A stretch of 58,524 nucleotides of DNA. Origin: Prochlorothrix hollandica PCC 9006 = CALU 1027 (GTDB lineage: Bacteria > Cyanobacteriota > Cyanobacteriia > Prochlorotrichales > Prochlorotrichaceae). Below the pieces are notes generated by a model that was given only the letters and a program-made list of their open reading frames with translations, was not told where the DNA came from and ran no database searches. Of this stretch, positions 7,884 to 16,956 are shown piece after piece. Each line of letters opens with the position of its first letter. Position 1 is the first letter of the stretch. A program made the translations under genes and the position numbers. The stretch is taken from positions 145,028-203,551 of the forward strand of contig NZ_KB235938.1 in NCBI RefSeq assembly GCF_000332315.1, in the 5' to 3' direction.

Positions 7884-9317
7884 TCAGCCCCCCCGATCGC
7901 TCAGCCACTGATCCGCCAGTTCACACCAGTGGCGCTGATGGTTTGTTTCATCCGCCAAAATGGGTTGTCGTTCCCCCTTCACCACCTTCTTCGGCACCTC
8001 GGCATAGAACAGATCATCGATCGCTGGAGCCAGATCCGGCAACGTTTGCACCGCATCCAACGCATCATAGCGATCCCAGATGGCCGCAGTATCACAGACC
8101 GAATCCCCAGGGTCAGCGGGGGTCGTGGGCGTGGTCGATCGCCCCTGGCGCATCAACTGCCACCCATAGCTCCCACTGGCCAACACCACCGTCAAACCCA
8201 GCACCGACAAGCCGATTCCCCGCGCAAACCGTTGTAAACCTGAGTTTTTGAGCAATTGCCACAGGCCATAGACCCAATCCCCCTGGTAGCGATGGTTGTT
8301 CAGGTCAGCCATAAATGAGTCATCCCCATCTTGGGAAGCTGTGGGGGGCTGGGGCGGACGGGGTGGGGGGCTGGGTTCAGTGACGCGGGCAGCAGGGGGC
8401 TTCGGAAAAGCCACCACGGTTTGGGGGGGGCTGGGGGGCTGGGGGGCTGGATTTTCCAAGGCGGTGCTAGCCGCCAACAGGGGTTGTAGATCGGCCTGGA
8501 CTGCCGCCACCGTGGCGTAGCGATCGCTGGGTCGCGGTTGAATCAGCCCATCGATCACCGCCCCCAAGCCAGGGCTGACCCCCGTGGGACTCAACCCTTG
8601 CCACTGCCCCGGTTGCCAGGGCACCGATTTCGGCTGTTGCCCCGTCAGCAAGACCACCGCCGTAATCCCCAGGGCATAGAGATCACTGGCGGGACAGGGG
8701 TGGCCCTGTTGCTGTTCTGGGGGTGCAAACCCCGTCTTACCGATGACCGTACCGGGGCTTTGGACGGAACCAGAGACCCACTGCTTCACAGCCCCGAAAT
8801 CAATCAAAATCGGCTTGCTTGTATGGCGACAGAGCATGACATTATCGGGGGAAATGTCCCGATGGATCAGGGGTGGTTTTTGGCTGTGTAAATAGTCCAA
8901 TACCGGCAGTAAGTCCTTCAGCCACTGGATTACGACCTTTTCCCCTAAGCCCTGCCCCTGGCCCTGGAGCAGTTGGCCATAGGTTTCCCCCTGAATCCAG
9001 TCCTGTACCAACAGCAAACGCCCCTGTCCCTGGACGCTGGGGACCGATAGCTCGCGAAAGCGGGGGATTTGGGGGTGGTTAAGCCCGTAGAGCACCTGGG
9101 CTTCCCGGTTAAAGAGTTCCTGGGCCTTGGCAAAGGTGGTGGGATCCTGTTGGATCGAGGCTTTGGGGACAAACTCCTTGAGGACACAGGGTTCCCCAAA
9201 GCGCTTGCGATCCTGGGCTTGGTAGGTGCGGCCAAAGCCCCCCTGGCCGAGGACTTGGGTAATGACGTAGCGATCGTCGATGACATGGCCGGGGGGAAAG
9301 GGAGACAGATTCGCCAT
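7884..9317 (-). CDS. Ser/Thr protein kinase with C-terminal membrane anchor
   Basis: This is a 477-residue Hanks-type kinase. It has the glycine loop GQGGFGRTY (24-32), Lys47 in VLKEF, HRD 152-154, and DFG 173-175. The catalytic loop reads HRDISPDN, where most kinases have HRDLKPxN, so the usual Lys is a Ser. This variant is common in cyanobacterial kinases. A Pro-rich linker (~290-330) is followed by one membrane helix (~366-386) and a ~90-residue C-terminal tail that is probably exported. Its target is unknown. It is convergent with the CHASE2 kinase, with 104 bp between the stops. Confidence 0.9.
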   Translation of the reverse strand: MANLSPFPPGHVIDDRYVITQVLGQGGFGRTYQAQDRKRFGEPCVLKEFVPKASIQQDPTTFAKAQELFNREAQVLYGLNHPQIPRFRELSVPSVQGQGRLLLVQDWIQGETYGQLLQGQGQGLGEKVVIQWLKDLLPVLDYLHSQKPPLIHRDISPDNVMLCRHTSKPILIDFGAVKQWVSGSVQSPGTVIGKTGFAPPEQQQGHPCPASDLYALGITAVVLLTGQQPKSVPWQPGQWQGLSPTGVSPGLGAVIDGLIQPRPSDRYATVAAVQADLQPLLAASTALENPAPQPPSPPQTVVAFPKPPAARVTEPSPPPRPPQPPTASQDGDDSFMADLNNHRYQGDWVYGLWQLLKNSGLQRFARGIGLSVLGLTVVLASGSYGWQLMRQGRSTTPTTPADPGDSVCDTAAIWDRYDALDAVQTLPDLAPAIDDLFYAEVPKKVVKGERQPILADETNHQRHWCELADQWLSDRGG

Positions 9318-9416
9318 GGTAGAGAGCTAAGGGGTGATAAGGGATTAGGGTTAGCGGGTAGCTATGGGCTGACTAGTGGCTATTTTACCAATCATCTCCT
9401 AGCAAAATGACTGAAA

Positions 9417-9519
9417 TACAGCAACCCTAAATCAGTTGTAAGGATCTCGAAGGCTGAAACCCTTGGTGTGGTGTGCCCCCTCCGGGGGCACACCACACGA
9501 CCCATTTAGGACTGCTGTA
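9417..9519 (-). mobile_element. 103-bp TA-flanked MITE (family 1), copy A
   Basis: The ends are TACAGCAACCCTAAAT and ATTTAGGACTGCTGTA, an imperfect terminal inverted repeat bounded by TA. The centre is a hairpin GTGGTGTGCCCCC-TCC-GGGGGCACACCAC. The TA flanks suggest an IS630/Tc1-type target duplication. The copy ends 7 bp from the stop of the RND permease, in the same orientation relative to that gene as copies C and F relative to theirs. Confidence 0.85.
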
Positions 9520-9526
9520 GCAGCGT

Positions 9527-12500
9527 TTAGACCGTTGGGGAGTGGGATGACGGGTTGAACAGTTGTTTCCCTAGGGCGCTGGATTCGGGGTCTTGGTTTG
9601 GTAAGCTATCGTCTCGATCGCTGTGCCGATCGCTGTTTCGATCGCTGTGCCGATCGCCATTGCGATCGCCCTGCTGGCCATCATCGTTGCCATGGAGCAA
9701 CACATAAATACAGGGAATCAAAAACAGGGTTAGCACCGTTGCGAGGGAGAGTCCGGAAAACACCACCACCCCCAGGGGTTGCAGCAATTCCGAACCCTCC
9801 CCCAGCCCCAGGGCCAAGGGAAACAGCCCCAGCACCGTGGTAATGGTGGTCATCAAAATGGGCCGCAGTCGTTGGGGTGCCGCTTGGAGAATGGCAGAGG
9901 CTCGATCGCAGCCCTGGTCTTGGTAAATTTGGTTGGCCAATTCCAGCATAATAATGGCATTGTTGACCACAATCCCCACCAGCAGCACCGCCCCCACAAT
10001 GACCGTTGCTCCCACCGCCGTTTGCGTTAGATATAACCCCAAAATCCCCCCCGCTAAGGCCAAGGGGACGGTGAACAAAATCACCAGGGGATCGATCAGG
10101 GAGTTGTATTGCACCGCCATCACCACAAACACCAGAAACACCGCTAACCCCCCTAGGGTTCGTAGGGACTCCTGCAACTGGCGATTACTTTCCCCACTGG
10201 CACTGGGGAGGCGGGAAACCCCAGGGGGCAGATCCACATCGGCCAGTACTGTGTCAATTTCCGCCAGGGCTTGGCTGAGGCTGACTCCCTCCGCTAGGGT
10301 GCCATTGAGCAAAAACACTTGGCGCTGGTTAATGCGCTGAATTTCCCCTGGTGCTGTCCCCAAACCGATGGTGGCCACATCCCCCAGGCGCACCCGTCGC
10401 CCATCCCCCGTCAAGATTGGCACCTGTTCCAACTGATCCAGGGTTTGAACGGTACGAGGGGGGAGTTCTACCCGAATATCCACTAGGCGATCGCCCCGCT
10501 GTAATTGGGTTGGCACGGTGCCATTGAGGGCCGTTTGCAGGGCTTCCCCCAGGCTTTCCGCCGATAGCCCTAAATCCGCCACCCGTTCCCAGTCTGGGTT
10601 AATTTGAACTTCTTCCTGGGGTTCTGCGGCATCGGGGCGAAAGGTGGATAAGGTTGCCTTTTCCCGGAGAATACCGAGAATTTGGCGACCAGACAGGGCC
10701 AGGGCTTGCTGATCCGTCCCCTGGAGCACTAAATCAATGTCGCCCCGCACCGGTGAGTTACTGAGAATCAGACCCCGCACTGTTTCGGGCCGCAGTTGCA
10801 CCAAGGTGTTCACTAAGGGTAACTGGGAAAATTGGGCATTGAGGCGATCGACAAAATCCCCCACTACAGCACCGGGCTGGAGGGTCACCGTCATGCTGCC
10901 CTGGAGGCTGTTTTCGCTGGTGGACGATCCAAAGAGAAATCCCCCAGCAGTGCTAAAAACATAGGTGGTTTCCGGCTGTTTCAGGACTTCCTGCTCCAAC
11001 AGGTTCATAACCTGCACATTATCCTGGAGGGTGGTACCGGGGGGGAAGCGCACAAAGGCGGTGGCTTGGCCCGTATTGATGCGGGGCAGAATTTCCTGGG
11101 GTAACTGGCCCCCCATCCATAGGCTGCTGCCCCCAAACACCAGCACCACCACCGCAATCACCCCTAGGCGATGGCCCACCATCCAGGTCAGGACTTGGCC
11201 ATAGCGCCGGGTGAGTCCTTCCAGGCGCTGCTGGAACCAGTGGAGGGGTCCCCAGTTCTGGAGTCCACTGTTGCGGCGGGGATCCAGAAGCCGGGAAGCC
11301 AGGGCAGGCACCACCGTCAAGGCCAGCAGTAACGACACGGCAATGGCAAAGCTAATGGTGAGGATCAGTTCATTGAAAATCAGGGAAATAAAGCCCCCCA
11401 CCATCAGAAAGGGCACGACGGCCACTAGGTTGGTAGTGGTGGAGGCCAGCAGGGCTGACTCTAATTCCTGACTACTGGCTTCAGTTTGGCGAACAATATG
11501 CCCCCAGGATAAGTGGGGGACGGTTTTAGGCGTGTTATGACCGTTAGGGGAGTGATGGTGAGGCGAGTGATGGTGAGGCGAGTTATGGTGAGGCGAGTTA
11601 TGGTGAGGTGAGTTATGGTGATTCTGCTGGAACTGACCATTCAGATCGCTATTCAGATCGCTATTCAGATCGCTATTCAGATCGCTATCCAAATTCTGAC
11701 CCACATCCTCAGGATGGCCATTCCTAACCTCAAGGGTCTGCGGATCAGGGCTGGAATGCTCCCCTGATCCAGGAGTTGGGTTCTGAGATGGAGTATTGGC
11801 TTGGTATGGAGTATTGGCTTGGTATGGAGCATTGGCTTGGTATTGCAGGGCCGATCGCTGTAACCCCTTGGCGATATTTTCCAACATAACAATGGAGTTA
11901 TCTACCACAATTCCCACTCCCAAAGCCAGCCCTCCCAAACTAAAGGTATTGAGGGAAATACCCGCTAAACCCATGAACATGAGTGCCCCCAAGGTGGCCA
12001 GGGGAATGGCTAACACAATAATCAAGGTTTGGCGAAAGGAACCCAGAAACAGGAAAACCGCCAAGGCAGCGAGAAGGGAGCCACTGAGTCCGGCGATCGC
12101 CACATTGCGGATCGAATTGCGGATAAAGCGGGACTCATCCAGGGTGGCAGTCATCACCATTTCCGGGGGAATCAGGCCCGACTGCCGTAGGGTTTCCAGT
12201 TTGGCCTTGATGCCATCCACCACCACCACGGAGTTGGCATCGGGTTGTTTCTGAATGCTCACCTTAACGGCTGGTGAGCCATTGAGACTGACAAAAATCC
12301 GTTGTTCCTGGGCACCATCGGTCACATTGGCCACATCCCGCAGGTAAATCTGGGCAGGGGTCCGGTTGGCTGCGCTGGAGTTGGTGTTTGCGGGTAAATT
12401 GAGGGGTAGATTCCGAATTTCATCGGCGTTTTGGAACCGTCCCACCACACGGCTGAGGCTTTCGCGATCGCCCCCCTCAATGCGGCCCCCCGACAGATCC

Positions 12501-13150
12501 TGATTCCGTTCCGCCAGGGCATCCAGCACATCGCCGATGTCCAGTTTGCGGGCTTGGAGTCGTTGCAAGTCCAGATCCACCTGAATTTCTTCTTCCACTC
12601 CCCCCGAAATGTCCACATTGGCCACCCCTGGCACCCGCAACAGTTCCCGCCCTAACTCTTGATCTGCAAAAATTCGCAGATCCACTGGGGTTAAGCTGGG
12701 GGAGGTGAGGGCCAGTTCATAGACCGGTAACTGGGAGGGATCGAACTTAAAGAGACGGGGTTGATCGAGGCTGGCGGGCAAGCTGTCCCGTGCCCGGTTG
12801 AGGGTGGCGGTGGCATCGTTGAGGGCTTGGTCAATGTCTCCCCCCGGCTCGAAAAACAGATCTAAGCTAATGCGCCCTTCCCGGGTTTGGGAAAACACCT
12901 GTACCACGCCTTCTGTGGCTGCTAGGGCTTCCTCCAGGGGTCGAGTAATTTCATCCACCGCCACTTGGGGGGAAATGCCGGGGGCTGTCGCCCGCAAACC
13001 AATGCGCGGGTAGGTGATGGAGGGCAGCAGATCCACGGGCAATTGTAAGGTGACAAACAATCCCAAAACAATGACCGTGAGGGTCAACATCAGGGTGCCG
13101 ATGTGGCGGCGAATGGCTATGGTGCTGAGGCTGGGGAACGGGGCAGTCAT
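9527..13150 (-). CDS. RND (HAE1/AcrB-type) efflux permease with repeat-built insert
   Basis: The 1207-residue inner-membrane pump subunit starts with helix 1 (about 15-36) and QLPVDLLPSITYPRI. The first porter domains lie at ~40-345. TM4 has GVGIVVDNSIVMLEN with the proton-relay Asp417, and the second repeat has QEILPRINTGQA and TM10-12 at the end. Residues ~434-556 are an unusual cytoplasmic insert between TM4 and TM5, where relatives have ~30 residues. It is made of YQANTP x3, SDLN x4 and a His-rich HHNSP block. The C-tail has DRHS/DRNS repeats. The partner may be the adaptor at 25.6 kb. A drug or metal substrate is not predictable. Confidence 0.92.
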   Translation of the reverse strand: MTAPFPSLSTIAIRRHIGTLMLTLTVIVLGLFVTLQLPVDLLPSITYPRIGLRATAPGISPQVAVDEITRPLEEALAATEGVVQVFSQTREGRISLDLFFEPGGDIDQALNDATATLNRARDSLPASLDQPRLFKFDPSQLPVYELALTSPSLTPVDLRIFADQELGRELLRVPGVANVDISGGVEEEIQVDLDLQRLQARKLDIGDVLDALAERNQDLSGGRIEGGDRESLSRVVGRFQNADEIRNLPLNLPANTNSSAANRTPAQIYLRDVANVTDGAQEQRIFVSLNGSPAVKVSIQKQPDANSVVVVDGIKAKLETLRQSGLIPPEMVMTATLDESRFIRNSIRNVAIAGLSGSLLAALAVFLFLGSFRQTLIIVLAIPLATLGALMFMGLAGISLNTFSLGGLALGVGIVVDNSIVMLENIAKGLQRSALQYQANAPYQANTPYQANTPSQNPTPGSGEHSSPDPQTLEVRNGHPEDVGQNLDSDLNSDLNSDLNSDLNGQFQQNHHNSPHHNSPHHNSPHHHSPHHHSPNGHNTPKTVPHLSWGHIVRQTEASSQELESALLASTTTNLVAVVPFLMVGGFISLIFNELILTISFAIAVSLLLALTVVPALASRLLDPRRNSGLQNWGPLHWFQQRLEGLTRRYGQVLTWMVGHRLGVIAVVVLVFGGSSLWMGGQLPQEILPRINTGQATAFVRFPPGTTLQDNVQVMNLLEQEVLKQPETTYVFSTAGGFLFGSSTSENSLQGSMTVTLQPGAVVGDFVDRLNAQFSQLPLVNTLVQLRPETVRGLILSNSPVRGDIDLVLQGTDQQALALSGRQILGILREKATLSTFRPDAAEPQEEVQINPDWERVADLGLSAESLGEALQTALNGTVPTQLQRGDRLVDIRVELPPRTVQTLDQLEQVPILTGDGRRVRLGDVATIGLGTAPGEIQRINQRQVFLLNGTLAEGVSLSQALAEIDTVLADVDLPPGVSRLPSASGESNRQLQESLRTLGGLAVFLVFVVMAVQYNSLIDPLVILFTVPLALAGGILGLYLTQTAVGATVIVGAVLLVGIVVNNAIIMLELANQIYQDQGCDRASAILQAAPQRLRPILMTTITTVLGLFPLALGLGEGSELLQPLGVVVFSGLSLATVLTLFLIPCIYVLLHGNDDGQQGDRNGDRHSDRNSDRHSDRDDSLPNQDPESSALGKQLFNPSSHSPTV
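9604..9668 (-). repeat. 12-bp tandem repeat, ~5 units, coding (RND C-tail)
   Basis: The unit cgatcgctgtgc and variants encode the DRHS/DRNS tail of the RND permease. Each unit contains a CGATCG core. The unit length keeps the frame. Confidence 0.85.
11550..11844 (-). repeat. Three tandem-repeat blocks (15, 12 and 18 bp), coding (RND insert)
   Basis: At 11550-11620 a 15-bp unit (gagttatggtgaggc) occurs about five times and encodes HHNSP-like His-rich repeats. At 11641-11689 a 12-bp unit (cagatcgctatt) occurs four times and encodes SDLN. At 11791-11844 an 18-bp unit (gagtattggcttggtatg) occurs three times and encodes YQANTP. All are multiples of three and lie in one protein loop. Confidence 0.9.
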
Positions 13151-13280
13151 AGGGGGCAGGTCACAGAGGAGAGAGTCAGGGGCTGCAAGGGAATCTTAAC
13201 AGTTCTTTAATTATGCCGTGGATACCCGGAAGCAACCAATTTGCCCTAGGGTAAATCCAGGGTTGGGAGACTCCCTGCCC

Positions 13281-14213
13281 ATGCTCGTTTCCCTTGAATT
13301 TTCCGCCATGGCCCGCTCCTCGCCCCCTGTTGCTCCGCTGGTTTTGTCCTTGCTCCCTTGGCCCTTAGGGGTGGGTAATCTCCTGAGTTTGATCCTGCAA
13401 CTCTATCGCCAGCGGTGGTTTTGGTATGTGCGCCACAGTTGTTTGACTGTTCTTTGGTGGGGAGTTCCCCTCTATGGCTTGCTGCGGGCCGCTACCCTCA
13501 CTACTCTGATGGGCTGTTATACCCATGGCATCCTAGTGGGCCAGGGGCAAGACTCCCGACACCAGTGGCGACAGGCCCAGGGTCAGCGGTGGCGGGTGGT
13601 GTGGACTGGGGCTGTGTATTGGGGCTTGGTGGCCTTGGGGGGACTGGTGGCCATGATGTTGGCTGCCTTGGAGATCTGGTTGATGACTCCGCTCATTGAG
13701 CAGGTTCTGGCTTGGACTGCCACGATCGATCGCGTCTGGGGGAGTGTAGTCAGTTTTTTGAGTTTGATGGGGGGCTTGGTTATTATTGTGGCCCTGATGG
13801 TTCTGCCGCCCCTGTGGGTGGCCACGCGCCTAGGGCTGTTGGATGTGGTACTGGTGCTGGAGTCGGGCGTGACGTGGAGACAAGCGTTTCAACGCAGTTT
13901 TGTCTTGACGAAAGACGAATTTTGGCGAATACAACTGTTAGTTTTGGCCTTTAGTGTGGCCTGGTTACCCACGCCTCTGGGGCTAGCGATCGCGGGCTAT
14001 CTGGGTTTTCTGATCCTAGATTGGGTACTGCCCAGCCTGGATCTGGTGGATCAATACTGGCTCCAGGATCTCCTCACGTTAGGCTATGGGGGACTGAATA
14101 TGGTCTTAATCCTGCCCTTAGTGCAAATTCTCAAGGTCAGCCTTTACCATAACTTGCGAGTCCGGCGAGAGGCGATCGATCTCATCGATGATGGGAAAGA
14201 TCTGGCACGGTAA
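13281..14213 (+). CDS. Multi-pass membrane protein of unknown function
   Basis: The 310-residue protein has six or so hydrophobic segments separated by short charged loops. The largest loop (GQGQDSRHQWRQAQGQRW) precedes a long helix. I do not recognise a family with confidence. The stretch TWRQAFQRSFVLTKDEFWRI recalls domains that follow glycerophosphodiester phosphodiesterase-type membrane proteins, but this is weak. ATG 13281 has GGGAG about 10 bases upstream and is preferred; GTG 13218 and ATG 13308 are alternatives. It is divergent from the RND permease, with 130 bp between the starts. Confidence 0.75.
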   Translation: MLVSLEFSAMARSSPPVAPLVLSLLPWPLGVGNLLSLILQLYRQRWFWYVRHSCLTVLWWGVPLYGLLRAATLTTLMGCYTHGILVGQGQDSRHQWRQAQGQRWRVVWTGAVYWGLVALGGLVAMMLAALEIWLMTPLIEQVLAWTATIDRVWGSVVSFLSLMGGLVIIVALMVLPPLWVATRLGLLDVVLVLESGVTWRQAFQRSFVLTKDEFWRIQLLVLAFSVAWLPTPLGLAIAGYLGFLILDWVLPSLDLVDQYWLQDLLTLGYGGLNMVLILPLVQILKVSLYHNLRVRREAIDLIDDGKDLAR

Positions 14214-14481
14214 TGTGATGGGGTAGCCATTCCACGATCCAGCCAGATGAAACCCTGTGAAAACCGTAAAGGGGAGCCAAGCCAGGAACGCTGTCAGGTG
14301 ATCCAAACTCAAGGAAAATACAGCCATAGGGAGGGGGTGGGGTCGAGAGAACCGATGTCTAGGCAGAACTTGCGTCACGAACTTCCATAACCTATGGACT
14401 CTCTTTCCCAACCTCATGTCCCTACTCAGGAGATCTGCTCCCCCCGCCCCTAAAATGGCCCTGATCTCTGATTTGTTTCCC
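14214..14481. other. Intergenic, no gene supported
   Basis: A 99-codon reverse-strand ORF overlaps the previous gene's 3' end, but it lacks coding signals and I do not call it. Nothing else is recognisable. Confidence 0.5.
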
Positions 14482-14645
14482 TATCTGTTTCCCCTTGCCG
14501 ATTTCCCTTGCCAATTCCCCTGTCGGTTTCCCCTTACTGATTCCCCTTGCCGATTCCCCTGTCGGTTTCCCCTTGCCGATTCCCCTGTCGGTTTCCCCTT
14601 GCCGATTCCCCTGTCGGTTTCCCTTGCTGATCCCCCTGCCTATCC
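14482..14645. repeat. 13-bp tandem repeat array upstream of the PqiA-like gene
   Basis: Two alternating 13-bp units, ttccccttgccga and ttcccctgtcggt, occur about 12 times. The array ends 6 bp before the ATG at 14652. Any Shine-Dalgarno sequence would lie inside it, yet none is visible. Confidence 0.9.
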
Positions 14646-14651
14646 CCCTGT

Positions 14652-15434
14652 ATGAACCGCAAATCCACCGCCTTTATCCTCAGCCTGATCGCAGCGTTTG
14701 CCTTTGGGGGAGCCTTGGTCTTGCCCTTTACCTCCAGCGACTTTGAGGTTCACCTACCCCAGCGCCTGGAATCCACCTTCGACACCGCCACGGATCCCTG
14801 TGATGTCCTCGATCGCCCCGCCATTCCCCCCCTGCTGCGGCAGCAATGTCGGCAACGGGTTCAGGGCAGTATTCTCTTTTTCTTCGATCGCACCCTCGGA
14901 CCCGTGACCGCCGATCCCCTCCTCACCTGGGGTGACTGCATTAACCTGGCCCAGGATGCTGGTATCGCGGAACCCTGGCGGCAGTGTGCCAAGGAGTGGA
15001 TTGTGACCATGGCGGCGATTCCAGTGGGACAACAGCGGCTATTGTTTGTGATTGAGGAGTTGCGGCGGGAGGGGGAGTTGCCCTTGGCGAGTTTGCTGTT
15101 AATCTTTTCGATTTTCTTCCCCTTAACCAAGGTTGCCCTCTGTCTCTGGCTCGGTTCCCCCCTCAGCGCTCCCCGACCGTCCAGGGGCTGGCTCAAGTTC
15201 CTGACGTTTACCAGTAAGTGGTCGATGACGGATGTGTTTGTGGTGGCCTTAATTATTGTCTTTTTCAAGGCGGAAAGCTTCAATTTCCATGTGGAGGCGG
15301 AATTAGGAGCCTATTGTTTTGCCATGGGGGCGATTCTGTCTTCGATCGCCGCCGCCACCCTCGAAGCCATCCCCCGATCCCCCTCCCCGTCTGTAACCGT
15401 CCCAGAGATGCCGATCGAGGTTGCTAGGGAATGA
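14652..15434 (+). CDS. PqiA-family (paraquat-inducible protein A-like) membrane protein
   Basis: The protein has 260 residues. An N-terminal helix (8-26) is followed by an extracytoplasmic segment with several Cys (about residues 49, 65, 97, 111). A PqiA-like membrane module comes next: FFPLTKVALCLWL, FTSKWSMTDVFVVALIIVFFKAE, then a last helix at AYCFAMGAILSSIAA. In enterobacteria PqiA works with the MCE protein PqiB in lipid transport across the envelope. No MCE gene lies nearby. The N-terminal Cys-containing domain is not part of classic PqiA. The start codon directly follows a tandem repeat array. Confidence 0.78.
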   Translation: MNRKSTAFILSLIAAFAFGGALVLPFTSSDFEVHLPQRLESTFDTATDPCDVLDRPAIPPLLRQQCRQRVQGSILFFFDRTLGPVTADPLLTWGDCINLAQDAGIAEPWRQCAKEWIVTMAAIPVGQQRLLFVIEELRREGELPLASLLLIFSIFFPLTKVALCLWLGSPLSAPRPSRGWLKFLTFTSKWSMTDVFVVALIIVFFKAESFNFHVEAELGAYCFAMGAILSSIAAATLEAIPRSPSPSVTVPEMPIEVARE

Positions 15435-15557
15435 GTTTAAAGGGTTTCAGCTATGTCAGGCTGAAACCATCGATCTTCGTTAAATGCCTGGGACGGTTAC
15501 CCCCGTTTTCAGTCAGGGAAGCAACTGCGCACTGCGATCGCCTACCGGAGCAGAACC

Positions 15558-16715
15558 CTAAGGCCGCAAGCGGAACAAGAAAAACTCTGTACTTTCATTG
15601 GGATTAAAATTATTATCACTGACCACCAACAGGCTGCGACTGCCATCAGCAAGACGAGGGCCAAAGGCGAGTCCCTCTAAGTTGCGCACAGGGCTATCGA
15701 GGCTATTGAAATTAAACAGTAAGCGTTTATAAATCTTAGTCGCTGCCACGTCCCCCTTGAGGCTTGCCAGCCCCGAAATATCCGTAGCTCCCCCCAGGGC
15801 ACTTTCAAAGAGTTTCACCTGTAATCCCAGGGGAGTCAGCGCCCGTTCCAAGGTCAGAAAATGACCCCCATTGTCCAAGGCCAAGATCTCACTCAGGCCA
15901 TTGACCAAGGCAAAGGGCACCGGATCCAAGCTGTAGAGATATTCCGCCACCAGTAACGGCGGACCCTGGCCCAAATAATAGTGGAGAAAGCGATTGCGCC
16001 CTCCCTCTTGGTTATTATCGGGATCGAGATCCTGAACCAAGGGGGATTCATTGGCCGTAAACAGGCGCAGGGGTTCGCCGATGGTGTTGCCCGTGGACAC
16101 CAGGGTTAGACTTTCAAACCCCTGATTGGGTTGGATGCCCCGTTGCTGGCGACGGCTGGTTTCGTCGATGGTGATGCTGAAACTTGGGGGAATGGGTAGG
16201 CTCCGGATCAGGGTGCCGGTTTCGCGATCGAATTCCCCCAAAAAAGGCTGCACATCCTTGCGGTGGTTGCCCTCACTGGATAGGTAGATGCTGTTCTGGG
16301 GGCTGAGGGCCAGTCCTTCCGGATCCAGGGCATCGGTGGGGTAGGGTTCACCCGTTGCATCCCGCAGAAAGGTGACCGATTCCACGGCAATGGACTCCAG
16401 ACCCGGTTGGGCGGGATCCGTGGTTCGTTCTAGGGTCAGGGTATAGAAATGGGGCGTATTCACCCCATCATGGTCATCGGATAGGGCCAGGAGGCGATCG
16501 GTCTGGGGATCATAGGCCAGGGCAGAAATCCCGCCAAACCGGGTACCCCCCACCATGGGATTGTCCAGTTCATAGCGATCCACCAGTTCCACACTGACAT
16601 CAGAAAAGAGCCGCTCTTGGGCAGAGACGCGGGGGACATCGCAGGCCGCCACTAGGACACTGAAGCCTAGGGTCAATAACAGGGTCAACCAGCGACGGGG
16701 TTCCAAGTAGAACAT
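15558..16715 (-). CDS. Esterase-like activity of phytase family protein, exported
   Basis: From ATG 16715 the protein has 385 residues with a signal sequence. VAAC fits a lipobox, so it may be a lipoprotein; an in-frame start at 16766 adds 17 residues. The body is beta-propeller-like: GGISALAYDPQTDRLLALSDDH, ALDPEGLALSPQNSIYLSSEG, QQRGIQPNQGFESLTL, NLEGLAFGP and SLLVVSDNNFNP. These match the phytase-related esterase-like family (PF13449 type), which lies outside the cytoplasm. The substrate is unknown. The neighbours suggest no pathway. Confidence 0.82.
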   Translation of the reverse strand: MFYLEPRRWLTLLLTLGFSVLVAACDVPRVSAQERLFSDVSVELVDRYELDNPMVGGTRFGGISALAYDPQTDRLLALSDDHDGVNTPHFYTLTLERTTDPAQPGLESIAVESVTFLRDATGEPYPTDALDPEGLALSPQNSIYLSSEGNHRKDVQPFLGEFDRETGTLIRSLPIPPSFSITIDETSRRQQRGIQPNQGFESLTLVSTGNTIGEPLRLFTANESPLVQDLDPDNNQEGGRNRFLHYYLGQGPPLLVAEYLYSLDPVPFALVNGLSEILALDNGGHFLTLERALTPLGLQVKLFESALGGATDISGLASLKGDVAATKIYKRLLFNFNSLDSPVRNLEGLAFGPRLADGSRSLLVVSDNNFNPNESTEFFLFRLRP

Positions 16716-16859
16716 AAGCAACGCAACAGAAGCAACGGAAAGGCAGAGGGAGGGGGAGAGGGACACGAATCGGGAAACGAATTGGGAAATGAAAAAGGCG
16801 GGCGATCGCCCGTTGCAGGCTAGCCTACCATTGTTATCCAGACAGGGGGAGAGCCAGAC

Positions 16860-16956
16860 CCAGGGTGGGGTATCAACTTAAGCCGGGACAGTGGGGCGCG
16901 GAGCGCCCCACTGTCCCGTTAATCTTGTCCCGCTTTAAGCGGTAGCCCCCAGGGTG
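16860..16956. mobile_element. 81-bp MITE (family 2) with 8-bp target duplication, copy a
   Basis: The element is 16868-16948, flanked on both sides by CCAGGGTG. It starts GGGTATCAACTTAAG and ends in an imperfect inverse (CTTTAAGCGGTAGCCC). The centre is the hairpin GTGGGGCGC-GGA-GCGCCCCAC. An 8-bp duplication and GGG ends recall IS1595-type elements, but this is only an analogy. The right duplication abuts the stop codon of the DUF2301 gene. Confidence 0.9.

Noticed and set aside
14118-14417. 99-codon reverse ORF
   Set aside because: It overlaps the 3' end of the forward membrane-protein gene, with no ribosome-binding site and no family resemblance.
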